From Lawsonibacter hominis (GTDB lineage Bacteria > Bacillota > Clostridia > Oscillospirales > Oscillospiraceae), in contig NZ_JACOPP010000008.1 of NCBI RefSeq assembly GCF_014287895.1, forward strand, positions 61,515-125,514: a stretch of DNA of 64,000 bases, given 5' to 3'. Positions 7,611-15,321 of this stretch are shown here, piece after piece. The position numbers and the translations under genes are program-made. A model generated the notes under the pieces. The model was not told where the DNA came from, ran no database searches, and was given only the letters and a program-made list of their open reading frames with translations. Each line of letters begins with the position of its first letter. The stretch's first letter is position 1.

Positions 7611-8687
7611 ATGAAGATGACATTTCGCTGGTACGGGAGCCAGATGGATCCCATACCGCTGCGTTATATCAAGCAGATTCCCAATATGAGCGGCGTGGTC
7701 AGTTCCCTGATGGACCTGCCTGCCGGGGCCCTTTGGCCCACCGAGCGCATCCAGGCTCTGAAACAGGAGGTCCAGGACGCCGGGCTGGAGCTGGAGGTGA
7801 TCGAGAGCGTCAACGTCCACGAGGACATCAAGCTGGGCCTGCCCGGCCGGGACGCGTACATCGACCGTTACCGCACGACCATTGAGCGCCTGGGTCAGGC
7901 GGGCGTGAAGGTCATCTGCTACAATTTTATGCCGGTCTTCGACTGGACCCGCAGCGACCTGTTCAAGCCCCGCGCCGACGGCGCCACCGTCCTGGCCTAC
8001 GATCAGGCGGTGATCGACAAGATCACCGATCCCCAGGCCTTTGCCGATCAGATCCAGCAGGGGGCCGGCGCGTTTGAGATGGCCGGGTGGGAGCCGGAAC
8101 GCATGGCGGAGATCAAGAGCCTCTTCGCCCAGTATCAAAGCGTCTCCCATGAGGATCTGTTCCGCAACTTGAAGTACTTCCTGGAGGCCATTATTCCCGT
8201 GTGTGAGCAGTACGACGTCAAAATGGCCATCCACCCGGACGATCCCCCCTGGGATATCTTCGGCCTGCCCCGCATCTGTACCGGCTGGGACAATGTGGAG
8301 CGCATCCTCTCCCTGGTGGACAGCCCCTACAACGGCCTGACCCTGTGCTCCGGCTCCATGGGCTCCAATCCCTGCAACGACATCCCCGCCATGGTACGGG
8401 AATTCGGCGGGCGCGGGCGCGTCCACTTTGCCCACGTGCGCAACATCAAGTTTACCGGCCCCGGCCAGTTTGAGGAGGCGGCCCACTTCTCCGCCGACGG
8501 CAGCCTGGATCTGTACGAGATCATGAGGGCCTATTCCGACATCGGCTTCGAAGGCTATATCCGCCCCGACCACGGCCGCATGATCTGGGACGAAAAGGGC
8601 CGGGCCGGCTACGGCCTGTACGACCGGGCCCTGGGCGTGGCCTACCTGAACGGCTTGTGGGAGGCCATCCAAAAGGACCGGAGATAA
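7611..8687 (+). CDS. uxuA: Mannonate dehydratase
   Basis: This 358-residue cytoplasmic enzyme dehydrates D-mannonate to 2-keto-3-deoxygluconate, using a divalent metal in a TIM barrel of the xylose-isomerase type. The start MKMTFRWYGSQMDPIPLRYI and the mid-protein segments AIHPDDPPWDIFGLPRI and RVHFAHVRNIKF are family hallmarks. An upstream in-frame ATG at 7584 lies inside uxuB. The ATG at 7611 has an AGGAG site about 10 bp upstream and gives the standard length. It is the third enzymatic step of the glucuronate branch encoded in this operon. Confidence 0.95.
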   Translation: MKMTFRWYGSQMDPIPLRYIKQIPNMSGVVSSLMDLPAGALWPTERIQALKQEVQDAGLELEVIESVNVHEDIKLGLPGRDAYIDRYRTTIERLGQAGVKVICYNFMPVFDWTRSDLFKPRADGATVLAYDQAVIDKITDPQAFADQIQQGAGAFEMAGWEPERMAEIKSLFAQYQSVSHEDLFRNLKYFLEAIIPVCEQYDVKMAIHPDDPPWDIFGLPRICTGWDNVERILSLVDSPYNGLTLCSGSMGSNPCNDIPAMVREFGGRGRVHFAHVRNIKFTGPGQFEEAAHFSADGSLDLYEIMRAYSDIGFEGYIRPDHGRMIWDEKGRAGYGLYDRALGVAYLNGLWEAIQKDRR

Positions 8688-8690
8688 ACA

Positions 8691-8757
8691 GAAAGCACAC
8701 CGCATTCGTGCGCGTCCCGGCATGCCGGACGGTTACGGCGCCGGATGCGGTGCTTTC
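8691..8757 (+). repeat. Nested inverted repeat between uxuA and the KDPG aldolase gene
   Basis: GAAAGCACACCGCAT (8691-8705) pairs with ATGCGGTGCTTTC (8745-8757) apart from a 2-nt bulge. The loop carries a second perfect 12-nt palindrome, CCGGCATGCCGG (8717-8728). There is no U-tract on the plus strand, so it is more likely an RNA-processing or stabilising structure than a terminator. Confidence 0.6.
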
Positions 8758-8795
8758 CATGCATCCGTAAACTTGCAGAAAAGAAGGTTAAGCAT

Positions 8796-9758
8796 ATGAA
8801 TCCCATTCTGGAACAGATCTCCAACATCGGCATTGTGCCCGTGATCGCCATCGACGACGCGAAGAAGGCGGTGTCGCTGGCGAGGGCGCTGGTGGCGGGC
8901 GGCCTGCCGGTGGCGGAAGTGACCTTCCGCACCGCCGCGGCCGAGGAGGCCATGCGCTCCATCACGCGGGAGGTCCCCGAGATGCTGGTGGGCGCGGGCA
9001 CCGTGCTGACCCGCGAGCAGGTGGACCGGGCCCTGGACGCGGGGGCGAAATTCATCGTCAGCCCCGGTTTTAATCCGGACACCGTAAGGTATGTCCTTTC
9101 CAAGGGGGCCCTGATGGTCCCCGGCACCGCCACACCCGGCGAGATGGAGCAGGCCATGAGCCTGGGCCTGGACGTGGTAAAGTTCTTTCCCGCCGAACAG
9201 AACGGCGGCGTGGCCAAGCTCAAGGCGATCGCCGGGCCGTATAAGACCCTTAAGTGGATGCCCACCGGCGGGGTCAATGCAAAGAACCTGATGGACTACC
9301 TCTCCTTCGACCAGATCGTGGCCTGCGGGGGCACCTGGATGGTGAAGAAGGACCTGATCGCGGCCGAAAACTGGGACGAAATCACCCGAATGACGCGGGA
9401 GGCGGTACGCACCATGCTGGGCTTCTCCCTGCACCATGTGGGCGTCAACTGCGGCAGCGAGGAGGAGGCGGACCGGCTGGCCCGGACGCTGTGCGCCTTT
9501 TTCGGCTTTACGTATCAGATGGGCAACTCCTCCGTACAGGCCCTGCCTGCGGTGGAGTGCACCAAGACTCCCGGCCCCGGCGCCCACGGTCATATCGCCA
9601 TCGGCACCAACAGCGTGGACCGGGCGGTCTATCACCTGGGCCTTCAGGGCATCCGGTGCCGGGAGGAGACCCGCAAGACCGACGCCAGGGGCAAGACGAA
9701 GGCCATCTATGTGGACGGCGCGTTCGGCGGGTTTGCCATTCATCTGGTGCAGGCGTAA
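8796..9758 (+). CDS. KDPG/KHG aldolase fused to a VOC-family domain
   Basis: This 320-residue protein has two domains. Residues 1-208 are a class I 2-keto-3-deoxy-6-phosphogluconate aldolase (Eda type). The catalytic Glu is E41 in AEVTFRT, the Schiff-base lysine is K129 in VVKFFPAE, and the phosphate loop is MPTGGVN. It splits KDPG into pyruvate and glyceraldehyde-3-phosphate. Residues 213-320 resemble a vicinal-oxygen-chelate (glyoxalase/bleomycin) fold: LHHVGVNCGSEEEADRLA then GAHGHIAIGTNSVDRA. E. coli Eda is only about 213 residues. The role of the extra domain is unknown. The ATG at 8796 follows an AGAAGG site. Confidence 0.9.
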   Translation: MNPILEQISNIGIVPVIAIDDAKKAVSLARALVAGGLPVAEVTFRTAAAEEAMRSITREVPEMLVGAGTVLTREQVDRALDAGAKFIVSPGFNPDTVRYVLSKGALMVPGTATPGEMEQAMSLGLDVVKFFPAEQNGGVAKLKAIAGPYKTLKWMPTGGVNAKNLMDYLSFDQIVACGGTWMVKKDLIAAENWDEITRMTREAVRTMLGFSLHHVGVNCGSEEEADRLARTLCAFFGFTYQMGNSSVQALPAVECTKTPGPGAHGHIAIGTNSVDRAVYHLGLQGIRCREETRKTDARGKTKAIYVDGAFGGFAIHLVQA

Positions 9759-9809
9759 AGCGGGCAGAGAGACTGTTTTGATCGTTTGATAATAAGGAGG
9801 TCCCTTGCT

Positions 9810-10835
9810 ATGAAGAAACGCGTCATTACCTTCGGTGAGATTATGCTGCGGCTGGCGCCCAACGGGTACTACCGCTTTTTCCAGGACGATCAGCTCCAGG
9901 CCACCTTCGGCGGCGGGGAGGCCAACGTGGCCGTGTCCCTGGCCAACTACGGCATGGACGCCGCCTTTGTCACCAAGCTGCCCGCCCACGCCATCGGGCA
10001 GGGGGCGGTGAACGCCCTGCGTGGCCTGGGGGTGGACACCTCCCAAATCGTCCGGGGCGGCGCGCGCGTGGGCATCTACTTCCTGGAGAAGGGGGCTTCC
10101 CAGCGGGGCAGCGTGTGCATCTACGACCGGGCCCATTCCGCCATTCAGGAGGCGCAGCCCTCCGATTTTGACTGGGACGCCATTTTTGACGGGGCGGACT
10201 GGTTCCATTTTACCGGAATTACGCCCGCCCTGGGCCCCAATCTGGTGGAGATCTGCAAGCAGGCCTGCATCGCGGCCAAACAGCGCGGCGTAACCATCTC
10301 CTGCGACCTGAACTACCGCGGCAAGCTGTGGACCCGGGAACAGGCCCGCGCGGCCATGACCGGGCTGTGCCAATACGTGGATGTATGCATCTCCAACGAG
10401 GAGGATGCGAAGGACGTCTTCGGCATCGAGGCGGAGAACACCGACGTCACCGGCGGAAAGCTCAATAAAGAGGACTACCGGAGCGTCGCCAAGCAGCTGG
10501 CGGATCAGTTCGGCTTTGCGAAGGTGGCCATCACCCTGCGCACTTCCATCTCCGCCAGCGACAACGACTGGGCCGGAATGCTGTACGACGGGGAGCGGTA
10601 CTGTTTCTCCAAGGAGTACCACCTGCACATCGTGGACCGGGTGGGCGGCGGCGACAGCTTCGGCGGCGGGTTGATCTACGCCCTGCTCAGCGGGAAGGAC
10701 ACCCAGGCGGCCATCGAGTTCGCGGTGGCGGCTTCGGCCCTGAAGCACTCCGTCGAGGGGGACTTCAACCGGGTCACCCTGGCCGAGGTGGAGAAGCTGG
10801 CCGGCGGCGACGGCTCCGGCCGGGTGCAGCGCTGA
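9810..10835 (+). CDS. kdgK: 2-keto-3-deoxygluconate kinase (PfkB family)
   Basis: This 341-residue ribokinase-family sugar kinase phosphorylates KDG to KDPG with ATP. The N-terminal PfkB segment is ITFGEIMLRLAPNGY with FGGGEANVAVSLANYG. The C-terminal signature VGGGDSFGGGLIYALLSG holds the catalytic Asp. An AAGGAGG site precedes the ATG at 9810. It is the last gene of the hexuronate operon; its product is the substrate of the aldolase encoded just upstream. A strong terminator follows. Confidence 0.92.
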   Translation: MKKRVITFGEIMLRLAPNGYYRFFQDDQLQATFGGGEANVAVSLANYGMDAAFVTKLPAHAIGQGAVNALRGLGVDTSQIVRGGARVGIYFLEKGASQRGSVCIYDRAHSAIQEAQPSDFDWDAIFDGADWFHFTGITPALGPNLVEICKQACIAAKQRGVTISCDLNYRGKLWTREQARAAMTGLCQYVDVCISNEEDAKDVFGIEAENTDVTGGKLNKEDYRSVAKQLADQFGFAKVAITLRTSISASDNDWAGMLYDGERYCFSKEYHLHIVDRVGGGDSFGGGLIYALLSGKDTQAAIEFAVAASALKHSVEGDFNRVTLAEVEKLAGGDGSGRVQR

Positions 10836-10883
10836 CCGATCCAAAAACGGGGCGGAGCGATCATCCCCGGTCAAGCGATCAGA

Positions 10884-10918
10884 CAGCGGCGGGCGCAAAC
10901 GCGCCCGCCGCTGTTTTA
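10884..10918 (+). terminator. Terminator of the hexuronate operon
   Basis: A perfect 13-bp stem (10884-10896 with 10901-10913, loop AAAC) is followed by TTTTAT. It closes the operon after kdgK. Confidence 0.9.
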
Positions 10919-10922
10919 TAGG

Positions 10923-10951
10923 TTGCATTTTCGGTCGGAAGCCGCTATAAT
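10923..10951 (+). promoter_or_regulatory. SigA-type promoter for the SLH protein
   Basis: TTGCAT (10923-10928) and TATAAT (10946-10951) are separated by 17 bp, just upstream of the SLH gene. The same TTGCAT/17 bp arrangement recurs at 18321 and 43541. Confidence 0.8.
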
Positions 10952-10996
10952 TTATTGTAGTTATGGAAACCAATGCAAATGATGGAGGTACCCGTT

Positions 10997-13306
10997 ATGA
11001 AAGGAAAGCGATGGATCGCACTTGCAATGGCGCTCGTGATGACGCTCTCCCTGCTGACCGTATCCGCCGGAGCGGTCAGCTTTACCGACATGGTGGGCCA
11101 CTGGGCCAAGGAAGACGTGGAGGCCCTGGCTACCGCTGGTGTCGTGAACGGTACCAGCGCCACCACGTTCTCGCCGGACCGGAAGATGACCGCCTGTGAG
11201 GCGCTGCTCTTCTGCTCCCGGACCACCGGTGTGTCCAAGAGCGACAAGGCCAGGATCTATGCCGCCTGGGCGGCGCGCCTGAAGAAGCTGCTGCCGCAGG
11301 ATATGCTCTCCTGGGCGGCGGAAGAGATGGCGGTGTGCCTGGAGACCGGCATCCTCTCGGAGAGCGAGCTGGCCGCCCTGACCAGCACCGGAAACATCTC
11401 CCGGGCGATCACCCGGGAGAATCTGGCCATGTACCTGGTGCGGGCCATGCAGCTGGCCCCGCTGGCCCAGAGCCTGACCAGCTATTCCATGAGTTTTGCC
11501 GACACCGCCTCCATTTCCGCTGCCCTGAAGCCCTATGTTTACCTGCTCAATATGTATGGCATCGTCCGGGGCGACCAGGCCAACCGGTTCCTGCCCAACG
11601 GCGATCTGACCCGGGCCGAGATGGCTACCATGCTCCGCCGGGCCATTGACTTTATGGAGGAGCGGGGCATCTATGCCGAGCTGCCCGCCTATACCAGCTA
11701 TGACTGGATGGGCGGCACCATTACCGCCGTTACCACCGGCAGCAGCGGCGTGGTCCTGCTGACGCTGAGCAACGAACTCTCCGGCGCCCGCACCATCTCC
11801 CTGCCCGCCGGCGTGGAGATCTATGAGAACAATATGCTCACCACCTCCTCCGCACTGAAGGTCGGGCAGTATGTGCGCGTCAACCTGTCCGCCAGCGGAA
11901 CGCCGGAGTCCGTGCGGGTGGGCGGCGCCCTGACGGTCTACACCGGCGCCGTCACCAGCCTGAACGCGGACGAGGTCACCATCAGCGTCAGCGGCGCCCC
12001 CCGGGCGATGACCATCGACCGCTTCACTGAAGTCCAGGCGGGCAAGAGCGTGGGCGGAGCGGAGGTCATCGACCTGGACGGCGGGTATACCGAGGCCGTC
12101 TGCTCTGTGGACAGCCAGGGCCGCCTGGTCCAGCTCCGGCTCTCCGGCGGTACCACCCCGGCGGAAGGCCTGATCGCCAGTGTGGAGGCCAATGTAGGCG
12201 GCGGCCAGCTGCTGCGGGTGACCGGTTTCAACGGCGTGACCACCCAGTACACGCTGCCGGCCGACGCCGCCGTCACCATCAACGGGACGGTGGGCGCCAT
12301 GAGCGGCCGGTATGTGGACAGCTATGTCAGCATGCAGGTGTCCAACGAGACGGAATACGAGCTGGTATCCGTTGCGGTGGATACCGTCACCAAGTACATC
12401 CAGGGCTCTCTGCGCACCTACAGCGTGGGTACCCGGTATGACACCGTTACGGTCACGGATCTGGAGACCGGCAAGTCCACCACGTATGATATGGCCGCCA
12501 GCGCTGTGGTGCGCTATGAGGGCAAAACGGCCGCGCTTTCCGGGCTGAGCCGCAACCTCTTTGTCACCGCCTGCATCAGCGGCGACGGGATCACCCTGCT
12601 GGATGCCTACCCCGCCTCCACGGAGACGGAGGGTACCATCCGATCCATCTCCTTCGGCACGCCCACCGTGCTCACCGTGGAGACCGACGCCGGGGCCCAG
12701 GTGTCCTTTGATCTGGATTTGACCGCTCTGCCGGAGATCTACCGGGATGATAAGGTCAGCTCCATCGACAAGATCAAGGTGGGAGATGATATCACCGTCA
12801 CCGTGCGTTATAACCAGGTGGAGACCCTGGACTGCTATTCTCAGAGCGCCAACGTCTCCGGCACGATCACCCGCATCACCATGGAGAGCAGCGGCGTGAC
12901 CATGGATTTGAAGCTGAAGGACGGCGCCAGCGTTTCCTACACCGTGGCCGACGGGGTGAGCGTCACGCAGGACGATACGGCCATCTCCCTTTACGCCCTC
13001 AAGCCGGATTATGAGGTCTCCCTGGTGGTCAGCGGCGATACGGTGCTCTCCATCCGGGTGGACAAGGGCAGCAGCACCAGCAGCATGCTCTCCGGTACCG
13101 TTCTGGTCCCCAGCGTCAAGGAAGAATCCCTGATGATCCAGCAGGCCGACGGAACCCCCATTACGGTCGACGTGTCCCGCGCCAGTTTTCTCACCGCCAA
13201 CGGCGCGGCCACCTATCTGGAGGCGCTGACGGTGAATGACGAAGTGCAGATCTACGGCAGCTACAGCGGCGCCAACTTTGTGGCCACTCTGGTCATCGTA
13301 CTCTGA
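10997..13306 (+). CDS. SLH-domain surface protein
   Basis: This 769-residue protein is probably secreted. It has a signal peptide (MKGKRWIALAMALVMTLSLL, cleavage near SAGA) followed by S-layer homology modules. SFTDMVGHWAKEDVEALATAG is a good first module. A second, clearer one around residues 170-215 ends in FLPNGDLTRAEMATMLRRA. SLH modules bind pyruvylated secondary wall polymers. The remaining 500 or so residues are Ser/Thr/Val-rich with repeated beta-strand patterns and no motif I recognise, probably a string of beta-sandwich domains. The ATG at 10997 has GGAGG 8 bp upstream; an earlier in-frame ATG at 10973 would precede the signal peptide and is less likely. Confidence 0.88.
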   Translation: MKGKRWIALAMALVMTLSLLTVSAGAVSFTDMVGHWAKEDVEALATAGVVNGTSATTFSPDRKMTACEALLFCSRTTGVSKSDKARIYAAWAARLKKLLPQDMLSWAAEEMAVCLETGILSESELAALTSTGNISRAITRENLAMYLVRAMQLAPLAQSLTSYSMSFADTASISAALKPYVYLLNMYGIVRGDQANRFLPNGDLTRAEMATMLRRAIDFMEERGIYAELPAYTSYDWMGGTITAVTTGSSGVVLLTLSNELSGARTISLPAGVEIYENNMLTTSSALKVGQYVRVNLSASGTPESVRVGGALTVYTGAVTSLNADEVTISVSGAPRAMTIDRFTEVQAGKSVGGAEVIDLDGGYTEAVCSVDSQGRLVQLRLSGGTTPAEGLIASVEANVGGGQLLRVTGFNGVTTQYTLPADAAVTINGTVGAMSGRYVDSYVSMQVSNETEYELVSVAVDTVTKYIQGSLRTYSVGTRYDTVTVTDLETGKSTTYDMAASAVVRYEGKTAALSGLSRNLFVTACISGDGITLLDAYPASTETEGTIRSISFGTPTVLTVETDAGAQVSFDLDLTALPEIYRDDKVSSIDKIKVGDDITVTVRYNQVETLDCYSQSANVSGTITRITMESSGVTMDLKLKDGASVSYTVADGVSVTQDDTAISLYALKPDYEVSLVVSGDTVLSIRVDKGSSTSSMLSGTVLVPSVKEESLMIQQADGTPITVDVSRASFLTANGAATYLEALTVNDEVQIYGSYSGANFVATLVIVL

Positions 13307-13364
13307 GCCGCCGCTGCCGAACAAACCGGCGCGCCCGTTAAGCGGGAGCTTATCAAACAGCTTT

Positions 13365-13395
13365 GGCGGCAGGAACATTCCTGCCGCCATTTTTT
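13365..13395 (+). terminator. Terminator after the SLH protein
   Basis: GGCGGCAGGA (13365-13374) pairs with TCCTGCCGCC (13379-13388), and ATTTTTT follows. Confidence 0.85.
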
Positions 13396-13460
13396 GCGCA
13401 GCACACCGCAAAGCGGTATAAAAGTGCGCATTTGCGCGGCGTCTTTGGCTTCGAGTTGCC

Positions 13461-13628
13461 TTAGGGCATCACCGCACAATTCCCCACGCACATTTTGGCG
13501 GCCGATTTGCCCCACAAATGCGTTGCAAAACCTTGCAATACACAAAGTATTCCTGCGGTTTTGCGCCTTTTTGCGGCACAAATTTTTGCGCCAATCCGCA
13601 CGCGTTGAATGATGCGGTAATGCCTTAG
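13461..13628 (+). mobile_element. MITE-like element with terminal inverted repeats and TTAG target duplication
   Basis: The left end GGCATCACCGCACAATTC (13465 on) matches the inverted right end, which reads GGCATTACCGCATCATTC from the other strand. The unit of about 160 bp (13465-13624) is flanked by TTAG at 13461-13464 and 13625-13628. It has no credible gene and is richer in A/T than its surroundings. Terminal inverted repeats with a short direct repeat are the form of a non-autonomous transposable element. The transposase family cannot be told from the window. Confidence 0.6.
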
Positions 13629-13760
13629 TTAAAAAGAGATAGATCAGGCTCTGCGGAAGGCAAACATTATGTATGGCCATTCTCCCTATTTTGTGCAAGG
13701 ATTGAGAGGACAACAGGTAAGAGATGCTTTATTATGACATACAGATACGGAGGTGCCGCA

Positions 13761-14612
13761 ATGGATTGGGTTGAAGGACTAAATCAAAGTGTCAGGTATA
13801 TTGAGGAGCATTTGACAGATGAGATTGACTCTGAACAACTTGGACGGATAGCCTGCTGCTCAACATATCACTATCAGAGGATGTTTACTTATATGGCGGG
13901 CATTTCTCTGGCAGAGTATATCCGAAGAAGAAAAATGTCATTGGCAGCAGTTGAGCTGCAAGACGGCAAGAAGAGGATTATTGATGTTGCCGCCAAATAT
14001 GGCTATAGTTCTCCGACGGCATTTAACAGAGCGTTTCAGTCCTTTCACGGAATTGCGCCGTCCTCGCTCAAAAATACCGACGCATTGGTAAAGTCCTTCT
14101 CTCCCATTGCATTTTACATTACAGTGAAGGGAGCAACAGAGATGAATTATCGAATTGAAACCAAGGGTGCTTTTCGCATCATCGGTGTATCCGCGCCGCT
14201 TGATCGGGAAATGGAAAAGAACTTTATGGTCGTACCGAAGCTGTGGCAGGATGCCGCCGCAGATGGAACGATACAAAAGCTGGCAGGTAGGATGGACGCG
14301 CCACCCATTGGACTTTTGGGAGTCAGCGCCTGCAATGATGAAGAGCAGTGGAAATATTTTATTGCTGTTTCAAGCACAAAGGAAAATGGGGAATTTGAGG
14401 AGTATATCATACCCGCATCCACATGGGCCATCTTCTCCGCAACAGGTGATAACCAGTCTGTTCAAGAGTTGGAACGACGCATTATTACAGAGTGGCTTCC
14501 GGGTTCCGGATATGAATATGCCGATGCTCCGGATATAGAGGTTTATCTGAATCCGGATCCTCAAAACGCACAGTACGAGGTATGGATCCCAGTGGTAAGG
14601 AAAGCAGAATAA
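13761..14612 (+). CDS. AraC-family regulator with GyrI-like effector domain
   Basis: This 283-residue protein has an N-terminal AraC-type double helix-turn-helix (about 5-105), with LGRIACCSTYHYQRMFTYMA and IIDVAAKYGYSSPTAFNRAF as the two DNA-reading helices. A GyrI-like/SOUL ligand-binding domain (about 125-283) follows. Regulators of this layout, like Rob or BmrR-type proteins, often respond to small toxic molecules. GGAGGT lies 8 bp before the ATG at 13761. Codon use is A/T-rich (AAA, TAT, ATA frequent), unlike its GC-rich neighbours, and it sits next to a MITE-like repeat, so it was probably acquired by transfer. No obvious target operon is adjacent. Confidence 0.88.
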   Translation: MDWVEGLNQSVRYIEEHLTDEIDSEQLGRIACCSTYHYQRMFTYMAGISLAEYIRRRKMSLAAVELQDGKKRIIDVAAKYGYSSPTAFNRAFQSFHGIAPSSLKNTDALVKSFSPIAFYITVKGATEMNYRIETKGAFRIIGVSAPLDREMEKNFMVVPKLWQDAAADGTIQKLAGRMDAPPIGLLGVSACNDEEQWKYFIAVSSTKENGEFEEYIIPASTWAIFSATGDNQSVQELERRIITEWLPGSGYEYADAPDIEVYLNPDPQNAQYEVWIPVVRKAE

Positions 14613-14630
14613 ACAGGTAGATCAACCGGA

Positions 14631-14684
14631 GAAACGCATCCTGCCGCTTCGATAGACCGGCAGAATGCGTTTCTTCCTGTTTTA
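14631..14684 (+). terminator. Terminator after the AraC-family gene
   Basis: GAAACGCATCCTGCCG (14631-14646) pairs with CGGCAGAATGCGTTTC (14658-14673) with one mismatch; TTCCTGTTTTAT follows. The opposite-strand gene ends here too, so it may serve both directions. Confidence 0.8.
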
Positions 14685-15173
14685 TGGGCCCCCCGTTGGG
14701 AGCGCCATAAGCTGTTCCGGGGGCATGCCCAACAGCAGCAGGGTTCCGGCTGTGGCCAGGAAGGGCAGAGGGGAGGCTTCCGGCGGGAAGGGGAGCACCA
14801 TCTCCTGCTGCTCCACCACCGTTCCCTGCAGCGTCACCAGCTCCCGCTGCAGTGCCAGGCAGATCCGATCCCCTTCCAAACTGGAAAAGGTCAGGGTGTC
14901 CCGAGGGGAGGTGCCGTAGCTGACCGCCTGGCCGGTGCGCAATGCGCGGGCCAGCGGGCCTGCACCACCAGGCAGCAGCACCGTCCGGCAGTCCACGGCG
15001 CCCGCGCCCGCCCAGCCCAGCGCGCCGGGGGAGACCACCAGCAGATCCAGCACGCCTTCCGCCAGCTCCGCCGGATGACGGCCGCTCCGCAGCCGGGCCG
15101 CCGATGGCGGGAGGCGCCGGGCCACCGCATCCAGAATCCCTTCGTCCCGCTCCCAAATTCCCACTTCGATCAC
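14682..15173 (-). CDS. Conserved-looking protein of unknown function
   Basis: This is a GC-rich minus-strand reading frame of about 163 residues, starting at GTG (15173) behind an AAGGTGG ribosome-site-like segment. No ATG start is well placed. It begins VIEVGIWERDEGILDAVARRL and has a mid segment RTGQAVSYGTSPRDTLTFSSL. I do not recognise the family. It has no signal peptide. The C-terminal segment from about residue 138 (FLATAGTLLLLGMPPEQLM) is moderately hydrophobic. It lies between the AraC-type gene (convergent) and proS (divergent). Confidence 0.55.
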   Translation of the reverse strand: MIEVGIWERDEGILDAVARRLPPSAARLRSGRHPAELAEGVLDLLVVSPGALGWAGAGAVDCRTVLLPGGAGPLARALRTGQAVSYGTSPRDTLTFSSLEGDRICLALQRELVTLQGTVVEQQEMVLPFPPEASPLPFLATAGTLLLLGMPPEQLMALPTGGP

Positions 15174-15254
15174 ATCGCACACCACCTTTATAGACGAGAG
15201 TGTATGGAAAATCTGGAATTTTATACAGCGGGGACGCCCGGCGCTGGAACGTGC

Positions 15255-15283
15255 TTGACTTTTGCAGCAGGAATGCATAAAAT
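15255..15283 (+). promoter_or_regulatory. SigA-type promoter of proS
   Basis: TTGACT (15255-15260) and TAAAAT (15278-15283) have 17 bp between them. The transcript leader is only about 30 nt, so there is no room for a T-box, unlike thrS in this window. Confidence 0.7.
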
Positions 15284-15321
15284 AATACGAACCAAACTAA
15301 CTGCAAAGGATTGAGATAGAT

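Noticed and set aside
13394..13612. 72-codon frame across the MITE-like repeat
   Set aside because: It has no ribosome site, crosses the inverted repeats and has unlikely composition (cysteine and phenylalanine scattered in a repeat).
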